From: Pleionea sp. CnH1-48 | Lineage (GTDB): Bacteria; Pseudomonadota; Gammaproteobacteria; Enterobacterales; Kangiellaceae | DNA length: 64,000 bases | NCBI RefSeq assembly: GCF_024124665.1 | Contig: NZ_JAMXSB010000001.1 | Location: forward strand, 124,001 to 188,000 | Reading direction: 5' to 3' | Shown here: positions 1-11,748 of the stretch, in pieces | How positions within the stretch are numbered: position 1 is the first letter of the stretch | Layout: the number at the start of each line of letters is the position of its first letter | Translations under genes and position numbers: made by a program | The notes under the pieces: model-generated | Databases searched by the model: none | What the model was told of the DNA's origin: nothing | The model's input: only the letters and a program-made list of their open reading frames with translations

Positions 1-839
1 CCTGGTAAATTTTCAAACTCTGTTAATGTTTTGCTTTCAAGGTCAAGTTTAGCTTTTATATACTGACAGGTGTTTTTAGAACGACGATGGAAGGTTATAT
101 ATTGACTATTTCGCGACCACTTGGGGAAGAAGTCAATGTTTTCCAACCCCGTTAACGCCACATCATTTCTTGTCTCTAGATCCAATAGTCGAATTTGCCA
201 GTTTTCAGAATTTTGTTTTCTGTAACTATACAATAAGTACCGTCCATTAGGAGATGCAGCGACATCATATTCATGGCCCTTGCTGAAAGTAACAGGGACG
301 AGATTACTTACACTTGCTATTTTACTATCCTTTACAACTTGCACTGGTGTTAAGAACTTTATCAGAAGAACACTCAACAAAATAAAGACGAATGCCAATG
401 ACAACGCTGTGGCAAAAAGTCTATTAGAGCTTTTAACTTCAGTTTTTTGAGGCGGCGCAATTTCCACATACTCTGTAGTCCCAACTTTAAGAAAATAGCC
501 TTTACCTTTTATATTCTCTATGTATCGATAGGGGGGGTCATCATTAAAAATCTGACGGAGATCTTTGACTCTGTGGCGAAAAGAAGACTCAACAACGTGC
601 TGGCCTTTATAAACAATATCAAAAGCATCATCCCGTGTCACCACCTTGCCCTGCTTGATTATAAATAGTCCTAGCAGTGATAAAAGTTTTTCTGAACACT
701 GCGTTTCGCTGGAATCCGGAGCAACGATAATGTTTTTTTCAAAATGAACAATATAACTCCCCACCCTAATGCTCTTATTTTGAAGCTTCTTCAGCTCCTT
801 TTGGTAGAGGTTAATATTATCGTCTTGCTCATGTAGCAT
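1..839 (-). CDS. winged-helix transmembrane regulator with PD40/TolB-like sensor (partial)
   Basis: The reading frame starts at ATG 839 and runs off the left edge, so only about 280 N-terminal residues are present. Seen: an OmpR/CadC-type winged-helix domain at about residues 25-120 (it contains KGQHVVESSFRHRVKDLRQI and ends ENIKGKGYFLKV), one hydrophobic helix at about 140-160, then the start of a periplasmic beta-propeller (SPNGRYLLYSY, PD40-like). It is a close paralogue of the next gene on the same strand (1765-3918). Family knowledge: CadC-like proteins bind DNA directly from the membrane and sense signals with the periplasmic part. The ligand and target genes are unknown. Two tandem copies suggest duplication. 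Confidence 0.85.
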   Translation of the reverse strand, partial: MLHEQDDNINLYQKELKKLQNKSIRVGSYIVHFEKNIIVAPDSSETQCSEKLLSLLGLFIIKQGKVVTRDDAFDIVYKGQHVVESSFRHRVKDLRQIFNDDPPYRYIENIKGKGYFLKVGTTEYVEIAPPQKTEVKSSNRLFATALSLAFVFILLSVLLIKFLTPVQVVKDSKIASVSNLVPVTFSKGHEYDVAASPNGRYLLYSYRKQNSENWQIRLLDLETRNDVALTGLENIDFFPKWSRNSQYITFHRRSKNTCQYIKAKLDLESKTLTEFENLP

Positions 840-1472
840 TCAAAAAAATCCGTCAAAACTCATCTGATTACGCAACTTATGTTTCATTTTAGAGACTTAA
901 ATTGCAGCTCCTATTTAAGATAGCATACTTAAATAAGTAGTATTATTCATCTAGGATACAATTATAAAACAGAAATGTCTTGTAATCATTACACGCAAAA
1001 GCACCAACAAACTATCATAATTCGGGCACAACGAAGTAAAAAAATGCCCATGCTTGCGTTGAGCTGTTTATCAAACCCAAACTAAGATCTTATATTGTTT
1101 TCAGATTAATGTAATTAGCTGGTTGTCAAATTAAAAGAAATATTAAGCTGACAGAATTCGTAAAATAAAACCAACAAAAAACACTCTAACGTTAGGAAAT
1201 TAAGACTCAAAAATAGCAGAAGCTTTGTCTTTAGATACAAAACTATACAAGAATGACGCACATGCAGCATACCCTCAATAGAGAGGATATAGAAACTCCC
1301 AAATTTATGAAGCACTAGACACTTAGGTATATGGTTACAATAAACGCCAATCCTATACGACTACAAACCTCAAATCTTATAAACTCGGGAAGCTTCTCAG
1401 TTCATACGAAACATACGACTTATTTTGCTTCAATTACAATCTAGTAGGAGCTATAGCTTATTCATAATCATC
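840..1472. other. intergenic region, AT-rich, no supported gene
   Basis: About 630 bp between the partial regulator and the small ORF. A 66-codon frame on the minus strand (1115-1315) begins with GTG, has no ribosome binding site and is of low complexity, so it is not called. The promoter of the left-edge regulator must lie here, but I see no convincing -35/-10 pair. Confidence 0.5.
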
Positions 1473-1643
1473 TTAACGATTACTAGGCTCTTCAACGCAC
1501 AAAGGGTAATCTTCAGAATGTGGATGACAAGCTCTATAAGTAACTGGACGAGATTCAAGCTCAAGCTCTAAGACCTGAGAAGCTTCTTGGTCTTCTTGTG
1601 AGAATAAGGATAAAACGAAAAAAAACACATAATTGACTAACAT
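1473..1643 (-). CDS. small exported or membrane peptide, 56 aa
   Basis: A 56-codon frame from ATG 1643 to TAA 1473 with a good Shine-Dalgarno (GGAGAGA about 5 bases upstream). The first 15 residues are hydrophobic (MLVNYVFFFVLSLFS), like a signal peptide or single membrane anchor. They are followed by an acidic stretch (QEDQEASQVLELELE) and a tail with two cysteines (RACHPHSEDYPLC). It lies about 120 bp downstream of the 1765-3918 regulator, on the same strand, so it could be co-transcribed. I recognise no family. The ribosome site plus signal-like start make it more than chance. A function linked to the neighbouring membrane regulators is only a guess from position. Confidence 0.55.
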   Translation of the reverse strand: MLVNYVFFFVLSLFSQEDQEASQVLELELESRPVTYRACHPHSEDYPLCVEEPSNR

Positions 1644-1764
1644 AAACTCTCTCCAATAATAAAACGCTCATTATTTGCGAGCCTGATCGGTAGCTATAAG
1701 ACTATCGCGAATTAGTTGTGGTGTACGTGATATGGATGTGATTGCCTTGTGACCAGAGCCACTT

Positions 1765-3918
1765 TCACCTCTTTATGAGATAAGAATCTAAGTTTCCCTC
1801 TACTTTATCAACGTAATAAAGCCATTGGTTCTTTTTATCAACAGAAATAGCACCGGCCTCTAATCCAGGAAAAACATCCAGGACACTTTTGGAAGAGAAA
1901 TCATAAAGCTTAAGAACACTTTTATTGTTGATAAATTGAACAAAGTAGATTCCCTTTTCACTCAGAGTCCAATTATGTGAGTTATATATTTTACTATCCG
2001 TTTCTACAAGCAGCTGTCCCTTGTCTTCCTGTTCTTCGTTTTGTTCCTTCTTGCCTGAGTAGTACCATATCCCCGTCTCATTGGATTTTACGTAAAAGAA
2101 TTCCCCCGGTTTGAAACCAGGAAGCACAACATTAACATTACTAATTTCAAGGGTTTGTTCATTGCCTGAGACTAAATCCATTTGCGTCGCAATTTTGTTG
2201 CTATCAATAATTTTGACAATAATAAGCGTTTGTTCATCAACCCAATGAACTGAAGCAACCCTCCCTTCTTCTAAAGTATAGAACTGAACATCTTCAAAAT
2301 TCTGTGAAACAATAAACCAGTCCCCGCCAGCCGCACCAACTAGCCTTGTACCACCTGGACTAAAAGAAATAGCATCGAAACTTTTATAAACATTAAGATG
2401 AGTGATCTGCTTAGCGCGGCCTCCAATTTTCTTTACCCATAATTGATTGACACCACTTCGATCTGACACCCATGCCAGATATTCATTATCACCAGAAACA
2501 ATAGGCCAAACTTCTCGAAACGATGAACTTTCAACAACTTCGACTTCTCCTGTATCAATAGATACCCGACTGATATCACTATCCGTCATAACCCCAATCG
2601 TTACAGAAATATCCTCTTTATCTTGGCCGCTTAAAATAGGCGCCCTAAAGGGAAGTGATAACTTGGCAACAACACTGCTTTCTCCAGTTTGGATATTGCG
2701 CTCAATAATTTCGTTTTTTTCTGTTTTATAAACCAGGGAATTATTATCCAATGTCCAAGAAATGGTGTACAAAGGGATAGCTACCGTATCGAGTAACTTA
2801 CCTTCCCAAGTATCTGTTTTATATAACCAAATCTCTGTTTCATACCAAAAACGATTTCTTAATACAACTAACTGCTTTTCATCATAAGAAAGCGAATAGT
2901 AATAATCACCACGACCGTCAGGTGGCGGTGAAGTCACAGGCCAACCTTGAGCAGTTTCAAAAGAGTAAGAATAAATTCTAATGGGATCAGAAAAAGATTT
3001 TGCATTTGAATAAAGAACCGAACGATTATTCTTCCATAAATGGCTGTAGCCTGCAGGTGAGTTGTGCTCACAGCCTATAATATCCTCAAAAGCTTCAATG
3101 TTTTTTGTCTCGCTATTAAAGCTCGCTTTTATAAACTGGCACTTATTATCATCTCTACGACTAAAAGTTATAAACTTTCCATCCGCTGACCAGCGAGGAC
3201 GAGTATCAGAAGCCGCAGAGTCTGTTAAATTAGTCGTGTGATTATTCTCAAGATCTAATAATTTCAGGGTCCAATTTTTCTTACCCACGGGTTTGTAGCT
3301 ATATATAAGATACTTACCATTAGGTGAAGGGGCTTTGTAAAATTCATGACCTTTTGAATAAGTTAACGGAGTTAATTCTTTTAATGAATTCTCACCAGTG
3401 ACGGGAGGCTCCACCAACTTATCCATGTTGTAATATAGAATTAAGCTAGTAGCAAATACGCTTAATAAAATAGCAACGATTAAAGTCAGCCTGAAGGTCT
3501 TTTTGTTAGTGTACTGCTCAGGATCATAAAAAAGATCTTCGTGTTTGATTTCAGAGACATCGGCTTTCAGGTAGTAGCCTTTACCTTTGATATTTTCGAT
3601 ATATTCATAAGGAGGCGTATCGGCAAATATCTGCCGGAGATCTTTCACCCGATGACGAAAAGAAGACTCAACAACATGCTGACCTTTATACACAATCTCA
3701 AAGGCATCTTCGCGAGTAACAACACCACCATCTTTAATAATAAATAAAGCGAGCAGAGACAGCAATTTCTCTGTGCATAAGGTCTCAGTCAGGTCAGGCG
3801 CGTAGATAACATTCTTTTCAAAGTCAACGATATAGTCTCCCACTTTCATGCGACGAGACTGAAGTTTTCTCAACTCTTCTAAGTAATGTTCTTTTTGATT
3901 ATCCTGTTCGGATGACAT
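1765..3918 (-). CDS. winged-helix transmembrane regulator with periplasmic PD40/TolB-like propeller
   Basis: About 717 aa. Seen: N-terminal OmpR/CadC-type winged helix (about residues 25-115, ending YIENIKGKGYYLKADV), a single transmembrane helix near 145-165 (LTLIVAILLSVFATSLILYY), then a long periplasmic region with repeated WD/PD40-type blades (SPNGKYLIYSY, RPRWSADGKFITFSRR, WVSDRSGVNQLWV, SFSPGGTRLVGAA). ATG 3918 is preferred: AGGTG lies about 8 bases upstream and the paralogue's start aligns here. A GTG 39 bases further upstream extends the frame but has no better signal. Family knowledge: one-component transcription regulator acting from the inner membrane. Target and ligand are not visible. 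It is a paralogue of the left-edge gene. Confidence 0.88.
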   Translation of the reverse strand: MSSEQDNQKEHYLEELRKLQSRRMKVGDYIVDFEKNVIYAPDLTETLCTEKLLSLLALFIIKDGGVVTREDAFEIVYKGQHVVESSFRHRVKDLRQIFADTPPYEYIENIKGKGYYLKADVSEIKHEDLFYDPEQYTNKKTFRLTLIVAILLSVFATSLILYYNMDKLVEPPVTGENSLKELTPLTYSKGHEFYKAPSPNGKYLIYSYKPVGKKNWTLKLLDLENNHTTNLTDSAASDTRPRWSADGKFITFSRRDDNKCQFIKASFNSETKNIEAFEDIIGCEHNSPAGYSHLWKNNRSVLYSNAKSFSDPIRIYSYSFETAQGWPVTSPPPDGRGDYYYSLSYDEKQLVVLRNRFWYETEIWLYKTDTWEGKLLDTVAIPLYTISWTLDNNSLVYKTEKNEIIERNIQTGESSVVAKLSLPFRAPILSGQDKEDISVTIGVMTDSDISRVSIDTGEVEVVESSSFREVWPIVSGDNEYLAWVSDRSGVNQLWVKKIGGRAKQITHLNVYKSFDAISFSPGGTRLVGAAGGDWFIVSQNFEDVQFYTLEEGRVASVHWVDEQTLIIVKIIDSNKIATQMDLVSGNEQTLEISNVNVVLPGFKPGEFFYVKSNETGIWYYSGKKEQNEEQEDKGQLLVETDSKIYNSHNWTLSEKGIYFVQFINNKSVLKLYDFSSKSVLDVFPGLEAGAISVDKKNQWLYYVDKVEGNLDSYLIKR

Positions 3919-4558
3919 CCAGTTACACCTGTCAAATGACTCAATGAGCTTCAACACTCAACACTAAACTCTACCTCTATGGGATAATTTTTGAACGCAA
4001 TAACATTCTAAAGTATCGCCATCTACCTAACCGCAAAACAAGTGAGATGCCTTTATCTGCTTGAGTTAGCACTGCACAAAAAAAATCGCTTCATCTTTTC
4101 TAATGACTTAAATCAGTTGAACAAGCATTTTTTATGAATCTTCAAAGACTACAGAAAAGCGACAATTACAGCTAGCAATATTTATAACAAAATATTGCAA
4201 AAACAGAAGCTTAACCCCTTTACTTTATGCCCTTATTCTATATCGAAGGCAAGATTGTTTAGTATTCGAGCAAAGCTAACACAAAGCATTCAGTAATTCG
4301 CCAAAGCCCGCTGCATTAGTCCGGCCTTCGACTTTCTATTTATCAATTAGGTCGACAAAAAAAACTTGAGCAGCCTAACATCTCATTGTGCAGCCCATCA
4401 TACTTAACTGGAGACAAATTTCTACCTAAGACTGATAAAGAAGATAAAAAGCAAGAATTTACCGACCAAAAAATCTCATAGAGAGTTAAAAAAAAGAAAG
4501 CAATGCGCGTCTTTAATTAATCCAGATTGACGCGCCTTATAAAGTCTGTTGCTTTTTA
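3919..4558. other. intergenic region with promoter space and a terminator at its right end
   Basis: About 640 bp of AT-rich DNA between the regulator start and the stop of the next minus-strand gene. Apart from the hairpin at 4505-4535 I see no gene, RNA or repeat. Confidence 0.5.
4505..4535 (-). terminator. probable rho-independent terminator of the 4559-4996 gene
   Basis: Inverted repeat GCGCGTC (4505-4511) / GACGCGC (4529-4535). Read on the minus strand it is followed by a T-rich run (4490s). The loop is long (17 nt), so it is moderate in strength. Confidence 0.5.
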
Positions 4559-4996
4559 CTAAGCAGCACCGAATGCCTGAGCAAAGGTCGATTGATAAAA
4601 ATTTAAAAAGATAAGCGTTGTTGCAATCAAAAAAACATAAGGAAAGGCGACCGTGGGTCGCAGAGAGTTTTTAAAATACTCTAAAAATAGTCCTACAACA
4701 CCAGGACGCTGTGCCTCCCAGGCGCTGTGAAGCTGAAAAGGCGTTAGTTCGTTACCTGACGATATGGCCTGTTCAATAGTCAATAAACGCTCACCCAATC
4801 GGTTTTGAAAGGTTTTATAAATAGCTTCCTGTAACCATAAGCCGGCTACCAGTAAGACAGCTCCCCACGCTACAAAAGGAACTGCGATACCCACCAATGC
4901 AATCACAAATGCCAGCAACTTAATCCAGAGACCGCTGCGCTCCAGTTGTTCGTGCTGGTTTTGTAGAATCGTCCATTCTTGCCGAAGATCACTCAC
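4559..4996 (-). CDS. small multi-pass membrane protein of unknown function
   Basis: 145 aa. Hydrophobic segments at about residues 25-58 (LLAFVIALVGIAVPFVAWGA and onward, probably two helices) and 115-135 (FPYVFLIATTLIFLNFY), with a soluble loop between them. No catalytic motif and no family that I recognise. The gene lies 21 bp downstream of the 5018-5377 gene on the same strand and is probably co-transcribed with it. A terminator-like hairpin follows. Confidence 0.7.
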   Translation of the reverse strand: MSDLRQEWTILQNQHEQLERSGLWIKLLAFVIALVGIAVPFVAWGAVLLVAGLWLQEAIYKTFQNRLGERLLTIEQAISSGNELTPFQLHSAWEAQRPGVVGLFLEYFKNSLRPTVAFPYVFLIATTLIFLNFYQSTFAQAFGAA

Positions 4997-5017
4997 AGAT
5001 TGTTCTCCAAAAAATAC

Positions 5018-5377
5018 TTAACTCAGCTTAACTAATTGCTCACCATCGGCACTGATTTCAAGAAACATATCCTGTCCCTTAACCTCATCCCCTGGATCGC
5101 ACTGCACACTCTTACCAAAACGTTGATGCAGCTCTCTGGCACATTCTGCGTCGGTCTCCCAAGGCGCGTAAATTGAGTTAAACCAAACTCCAACAAAAGC
5201 ACCGTCTTCAACATTCTTCTGGATGAAGATAGGCAAAACCTCTCCGCCTGCTTTGCCATGATAAACCAGCAGTTCATCGTCTTCTGCAATTTTCTTTACA
5301 GTACCAATTTTATCTTCGATCCAAGTGACCAGTTCATCCAGATCAACGCTTTCAATATATACTTCGGTATCAGCCAT
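5018..5377 (-). CDS. conserved hypothetical acidic protein, 119 aa
   Basis: The start is placed at ATG 5377 (MADTEVYIESV), preceded by GAGAATG. A GTG 36 bases upstream would add an unconvincing tail that approaches the acnB terminator. The product is soluble and acidic, with no signal peptide or helix. It has alternating beta-like and acidic segments (YIESVDLDELVTWIEDK, LPIFIQKNVEDGAFVGVWF). No family is recognised. It is followed after 21 bp by the membrane protein gene, so the two probably form a small operon downstream of, but separated by a terminator from, acnB. Confidence 0.65.
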   Translation of the reverse strand: MADTEVYIESVDLDELVTWIEDKIGTVKKIAEDDELLVYHGKAGGEVLPIFIQKNVEDGAFVGVWFNSIYAPWETDAECARELHQRFGKSVQCDPGDEVKGQDMFLEISADGEQLVKLS

Positions 5378-5453
5378 TTTTACATTCTCAGTATCAAGCA
5401 AGTGGTCGCGCACGCATCATAACAAAAGTTTATGACGACGTGAAAAGTAAAAA

Positions 5454-5470
5454 AGCCCGCAAAGCGGGCT
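5454..5470 (-). terminator. rho-independent terminator of acnB
   Basis: Perfect 7-bp stem AGCCCGC / GCGGGCT with a 3-nt loop. Reading on the minus strand, the stem is followed by a run of six T. It lies about 30 bp after the acnB stop. Confidence 0.85.
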
Positions 5471-5498
5471 TCTTATTTTGAGTCAAGCAAAGAGATTT

Positions 5499-8093
5499 TT
5501 AAGACTCAACGGTTACCAGATTTTCTACTGGAATCGTCACCGCTGCGGCTTTCTCTTTGTATTCTTCCATCTGGTGGAAGTTCATGTACACATAGATGTC
5601 ATCGGCCATAGAGTCGATGCTCTTAGCATACTCCAGGTACTCTGCAGGCGTCGGTAACTTACCCATTACCGAGGCAACCGCAGCCAGTTCTGCTGATGCC
5701 AGATAGACATTAGCTCCCTGCCCCAGACGGTTAGGGAAGTTACGTGTAGAAGTCGACACAACCGTTGACTTAGGTGCCACACGAGCCTGGTTACCCATAC
5801 ACAACGAACATCCAGGCATCTCCATACGAGCGCCAGAACGGCCAAAGATGTTGTAGTAACCTTCTTCCATCAGCTGATGCTCGTCCATCTTGGTGGGCGG
5901 TGCCAACCACAAGCGAGTTTTTAATGTACCCGCGTCAACCTGATCTAACAGCTTACCAGCCGCACGGAAATGACCAATATTGGTCATACATGAACCGATG
6001 AACACCTCATCAATGGTATCGCCTTCAACGTCGCTTAATTTACGCGCATCGTCTGGATCGTTAGGCGCACACAAAATAGGCTCATTCACCTCTGCCAAAT
6101 CAATCTCGATAACCGCAGCGTACTCGGCGTCGGCGTCAGCAGCCATCAATTCTGGTTTCGCTAACCATTCTTCCATCTTTTCAATACGACGACTGATCGT
6201 ACGAACATCACCGTAACCGTTAGCAATCATCCACTTCAACAAGACGATGTTTGACTGCAGGTATTCAGAAACAGAATCTTCGCTTAATTGAATCGTACAA
6301 CCTGCCGCTGAACGCTCAGCAGAAGCATCCGATAACTCAAACGCCTGCTCAACAGTCAAATCGGTCAAACCTTCGATTTCCAGTACACGACCAGAGAAGA
6401 TGTTTTTCTTGCCCGCTTTTTCAACCGTCAACAAGCCTTGTTGAATAGCGTAATAAGGAATGGCATGAACCAAATCACGTAATGTGATGCCTGGTTGCAT
6501 TTCGCCTTTAAAGCGCACTAATACTGACTCTGGCATGTCCAGAGGCATAACGCCTGTAGCCGCCGCAAACGCCACCAAGCCAGAACCCGCAGGGAAAGAA
6601 ATACCCATCGGAAAACGAGTATGCGAATCACCACCCGTACCAACAGTATCAGGCAATAACATACGGTTTAACCATGAGTGGATAATCCCGTCACCAGGAC
6701 GCAGAGATACACCACCACGATTCATAATGAAATCAGGCAGTGTGTGTTGTGTATCAATATCAACAGGCTTAGGATAAGCCGCCGTGTGACAGAAAGACTG
6801 CATCACTAAATCAGCTGAGAAGCCAAGACAAGCCAAATCTTTCAACTCATCACGAGTCATAGGCCCGGTAGTATCCTGAGAACCTACGGTTGTCATGCGT
6901 GGCTCGCAATATTGACCAGGACGTACGCCCTCAACGCCACAGGCTTTACCGACCATTTTCTGTGCTAATGTGAAGCCTTTGCCACTATCAGCAACCGCTG
7001 CAGGCTTAGCAAAAATGTCGGTTTCTGGTAGACCTAAATGCTCTCGAGCACGAGTGGTTAAACCACGGCCAACGATCAGTGGAATACGTCCGCCAGCACG
7101 AACTTCGTCGAGCAACACATCTGTTTTTAATTCGAAGGTGGTTAATAACTCACCATTTTTCTCAACTTTACCCTCGTAAGGATAAACATCAATCACATCA
7201 CCCATCTCTAATTGAGTGACATCAAACTCAATGGGTAATGCCCCCGCGTCTTCCATAGTATTGAAGAAGATAGGAGCAATTTTGCCACCAAAACAGAAGC
7301 CACCGGCACGCTTGTTAGGAACATAAGGAATGTCGTCACCCATCAACCACAATACAGAGTTGGTGGCTGATTTACGTGAAGACCCAGTACCAACAACATC
7401 ACCAACGTAGGCAACAGGATGGCCTTTCTTTTTTAAATCTTCGATGATTTCTAAAGGATTACCGTCGATACCTTCACGAGGGTTTTTCAACATCGCAAGA
7501 GAGTGAAGAGGAATATCAGGACGTGACCAGGCATCTTGAGCAGGTGATAAATCGTCAGTGTTGGTTTCACCTGGTACTTTAAATACCGTTACTGTGGTTT
7601 TCTTGGCAACTTCAGGCTTGCTGGTAAACCATTCAGCTTCTGCCCAAGACTTAACTACGGCTTCAGCAACTGCGTTACCCGCTTTGGCTTTGTCAGCTAC
7701 ATCATGGAATGCATCAAACATTAATAATGTATGCTTTAGTTTTTCACCAACTAGCTCAGCCAGCTCGGCATCGTCCAATAACTCAACCAGAGTTGCAATG
7801 TTATAGCCGCCTAACATGGTGCCCAATAACTCGGTCGCATGAGTTTTATCAAGCAGTGGAGAAGTCACCTCGCCTTTGGCAACCGCAGCTAGAAAACCCG
7901 CCTTAACATACGCCGCTTCGTCTACACCTGGTGGCACACGGTGAGTTAACAACTCGATCAAAAACTCTTCTTCTCCCGCAGGAGGATTTTTGACTAGTTC
8001 AACAAGTTCATTAACCTGATCGGCATCAAGAGGTTTAGGAGGGATGCCTTGAGCGGCACGTTCTTCGACATGTTTTCTATACGCTTCTAACAC
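5499..8093 (-). CDS. acnB: aconitate hydratase B (bifunctional 2-methylisocitrate dehydratase)
   Basis: 864 aa, the usual AcnB length. It isomerises citrate to isocitrate in the TCA cycle using a [4Fe-4S] cluster. The cluster cysteines are visible in [10 protein letters not shown] (about residue 710) and [11 protein letters not shown] (about 768-771). The N-terminus ([24 protein letters not shown]) and the helical HEAT-like domain with the PPAGEEEFL and [19 protein letters not shown] segments are those of AcnB rather than AcnA. Domain order is HEAT-like, swivelling domain, catalytic domains. The start codon is GTG at 8093, supported by GAGGA about 7 bases upstream and by alignment with the known AcnB N-terminus. 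Single gene with its own terminator. Confidence 0.97.
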   Translation of the reverse strand: MLEAYRKHVEERAAQGIPPKPLDADQVNELVELVKNPPAGEEEFLIELLTHRVPPGVDEAAYVKAGFLAAVAKGEVTSPLLDKTHATELLGTMLGGYNIATLVELLDDAELAELVGEKLKHTLLMFDAFHDVADKAKAGNAVAEAVVKSWAEAEWFTSKPEVAKKTTVTVFKVPGETNTDDLSPAQDAWSRPDIPLHSLAMLKNPREGIDGNPLEIIEDLKKKGHPVAYVGDVVGTGSSRKSATNSVLWLMGDDIPYVPNKRAGGFCFGGKIAPIFFNTMEDAGALPIEFDVTQLEMGDVIDVYPYEGKVEKNGELLTTFELKTDVLLDEVRAGGRIPLIVGRGLTTRAREHLGLPETDIFAKPAAVADSGKGFTLAQKMVGKACGVEGVRPGQYCEPRMTTVGSQDTTGPMTRDELKDLACLGFSADLVMQSFCHTAAYPKPVDIDTQHTLPDFIMNRGGVSLRPGDGIIHSWLNRMLLPDTVGTGGDSHTRFPMGISFPAGSGLVAFAAATGVMPLDMPESVLVRFKGEMQPGITLRDLVHAIPYYAIQQGLLTVEKAGKKNIFSGRVLEIEGLTDLTVEQAFELSDASAERSAAGCTIQLSEDSVSEYLQSNIVLLKWMIANGYGDVRTISRRIEKMEEWLAKPELMAADADAEYAAVIEIDLAEVNEPILCAPNDPDDARKLSDVEGDTIDEVFIGSCMTNIGHFRAAGKLLDQVDAGTLKTRLWLAPPTKMDEHQLMEEGYYNIFGRSGARMEMPGCSLCMGNQARVAPKSTVVSTSTRNFPNRLGQGANVYLASAELAAVASVMGKLPTPAEYLEYAKSIDSMADDIYVYMNFHQMEEYKEKAAAVTIPVENLVTVES

Positions 8094-10004
<1,911 letters not shown>

Positions 10005-10022
10005 CCCGTTCTTTCGTTACTC

Positions 10023-10043
10023 AGGTGCCAATAATTGGCACCT
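10023..10043 (+). terminator. terminator-like hairpin after purB
   Basis: Perfect 8-bp stem AGGTGCCA / TGGCACCT with a 5-nt loop, followed by a pyrimidine-rich, T-rich stretch rather than a pure T run. It lies 18 bp after the purB stop and upstream of the chosen roxA start. Confidence 0.6.
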
Positions 10044-10082
10044 GAGCTCTTCTCTTTTCTTCAGCCTATCCGATACCTTGTC

Positions 10083-11246
10083 ATGACCGTCCATGCTCTG
10101 GGCTCACTAAGCCCTCAACAATTTCTTAACGAATACTGGCAAAAAAAGCCCTTAGTCATACGTCAGGCATTCTCTGGCTTTAAAGATTTTTTGTCACCCG
10201 AAGAACTCGCTGGTCTCGCATTGGAAGAAGACGTAGAAGCTCGTCTGATCCAGCAAGAAGACGATCAGTGGCAGGTTCAATGCGGTCCGCTGGAAGAAGA
10301 AGATTTTCTGACTCTGCCAGAATCTCACTGGACCTTGCTTGTACAAACTCTGGAACATTGGCTACCAGAAGTTAAAGAGTTGCAACAGGCCTTTAGCTTT
10401 TTGCCCGATTGGCGCCACGACGATGTCATGGTGAGTTATGCCACTCAGGGTGGTGGTGTTGGTCCTCATATAGACCAATACGATGTGTTTTTGATTCAAG
10501 GACAAGGCAAGCGTCACTGGCGTGTGGGAGAGCCCAAAGCGTCGATACAAGAAATCAGGCCTCACCCTGATCTTAAACAAATAGCAGATTTTGACGCTAT
10601 CATCGATGTGGTTCTGGAACCCGGTGATCTCCTTTATATTCCACCACAAACAGCGCACGACGGCATTGCTATCGATGCCTCCATGACCTATTCCATCGGT
10701 TTTCGCGCGCCCGACCATAACGCTCTGTTAAGCCAACTGTTGCTCAACTTGATGGACAGTGAAGAAAATCATCAATCACGCTACTCCGACAAAGATCGCC
10801 AGTTCACCCCTACGTCAGCCCAGCTCGATCAGGACATAGTTACCTGGTGCCGTCAGGCATTAACATCGATGACGGACACCCAGCTTTTGACAGCCTTCGG
10901 TCAACTGGTGACCCGTCCTAAATATGAACAAGAGCCCCAAGCTTCTATTACGGGTGAAGAACTGCGTTATCAGCTACAAACTTCCGAGTTTTCATTAGTC
11001 AAAAATGGTGACAGCACCTTCACTTATTTTTATGAGCAAGAACAAACCAGCGACGCTTTTTTAATACTTATGGCAGACGGAGAAAACCATAAATTTCAAG
11101 GGCAATATGGCGTCTTGATAGAAAATATCTCCAATAATAATATTCTACCCTCAAAAGAATTAGAAAATTCATTTCAAGACATTGATTTTCTTAATGAGAT
11201 TGCTAGTCTTATAAATAGAGGCTGTATAATTATTAAGCAGGATTAA
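10083..11246 (+). CDS. roxA: 50S ribosomal protein L16 arginine hydroxylase (JmjC/cupin oxygenase)
   Basis: About 387 aa from ATG 10083 (MTVHALG). An in-frame TTG at 10035 lies inside the purB terminator hairpin and is rejected. Fe(II)/2-oxoglutarate oxygenase that hydroxylates ribosomal protein L16 (YcfD/RoxA family). Seen: the metal triad HxD in GPHIDQYDVFLIQ and the distal histidine in LLYIPPQTAHDGIAI, the N-terminal FLNEYWQKKPLVIRQAF that is typical of the family, and a C-terminal winged-helix-like dimerisation region with low similarity. It follows purB and precedes a GNAT gene by 16 bp. Confidence 0.9.
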   Translation: MTVHALGSLSPQQFLNEYWQKKPLVIRQAFSGFKDFLSPEELAGLALEEDVEARLIQQEDDQWQVQCGPLEEEDFLTLPESHWTLLVQTLEHWLPEVKELQQAFSFLPDWRHDDVMVSYATQGGGVGPHIDQYDVFLIQGQGKRHWRVGEPKASIQEIRPHPDLKQIADFDAIIDVVLEPGDLLYIPPQTAHDGIAIDASMTYSIGFRAPDHNALLSQLLLNLMDSEENHQSRYSDKDRQFTPTSAQLDQDIVTWCRQALTSMTDTQLLTAFGQLVTRPKYEQEPQASITGEELRYQLQTSEFSLVKNGDSTFTYFYEQEQTSDAFLILMADGENHKFQGQYGVLIENISNNNILPSKELENSFQDIDFLNEIASLINRGCIIIKQD

Positions 11247-11262
11247 TGAGCCTGAGGGTGAC

Positions 11263-11718
11263 ATGACAAACGATTATATTATTCGCCAGGTAAACTGGTC
11301 TGATGCGCAACAAGAATTGATCCAAATTCGCCAAAAAGTTTTTATTTGTGAACAACGTGTTGACCCTCATATTGAGCAAGACGGAAAAGATCAGGATTGT
11401 TTTCACGTACTGGTAACCACCCTCGAAGGTGAAGCCATTGGCACTGGCCGCATTACCAAGAAAGGAAAAATAGGTCGAGTTGCCGTGTTATTGCCCTTTC
11501 GTGGCAAAGGACTGGGTTCCGAAATACTGCAAAAACTCACCGAAATTGCGCAAGAACAAAGTATTCTCTGTCTCCATTTGAATGCCCAAATCAAGGCTCA
11601 ACCTTTTTATGAGCGCCATGCGTTCGTTGCCGACGGGCCTGTTTTTATGGAAGCAGGCATCCCGCACCGTCCAATGTTGCGGCACCTTGACCCCATTGCC
11701 CACCAAATGAGAACATAG
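11263..11718 (+). CDS. GNAT-family N-acetyltransferase (YjcF/ElaA-like)
   Basis: 151 aa. The Q/RxxGxG acetyl-CoA loop is seen as PFRGKGLGSEIL, after the beta-bulge IGRVAVLL. The N-terminal segment IRQKVFICEQRVDP is typical of the YjcF/ElaA subgroup, as is the C-terminal AQIKAQPFYERHAFV. The substrate is unknown. ATG 11263 has GAGGGTGAC just upstream. It is the first gene of a tight group with the PLD-like gene (31 bp gap) and the secretin-domain gene, and lies 16 bp after roxA, so it may also be read from the roxA promoter. Confidence 0.85.
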   Translation: MTNDYIIRQVNWSDAQQELIQIRQKVFICEQRVDPHIEQDGKDQDCFHVLVTTLEGEAIGTGRITKKGKIGRVAVLLPFRGKGLGSEILQKLTEIAQEQSILCLHLNAQIKAQPFYERHAFVADGPVFMEAGIPHRPMLRHLDPIAHQMRT

Positions 11719-11748
11719 ACTTACACTAAGCTCACTCTCGCCACCTCT

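Noticed and set aside
447-668. Plus-strand frame inside the left-edge regulator
   Set aside because: Antisense shadow of the winged-helix domain. A matching shadow exists in the paralogue (3541-3747), which reflects paralogy and not a gene.
1115-1315. 66-codon frame on the minus strand
   Set aside because: GTG start, no ribosome site, leucine/phenylalanine-rich AT-driven composition, no neighbours on the same transcript.
10035-10082. Upstream TTG start for roxA
   Set aside because: It lies inside the purB terminator hairpin and adds residues not typical of the family. ATG 10083 is preferred.
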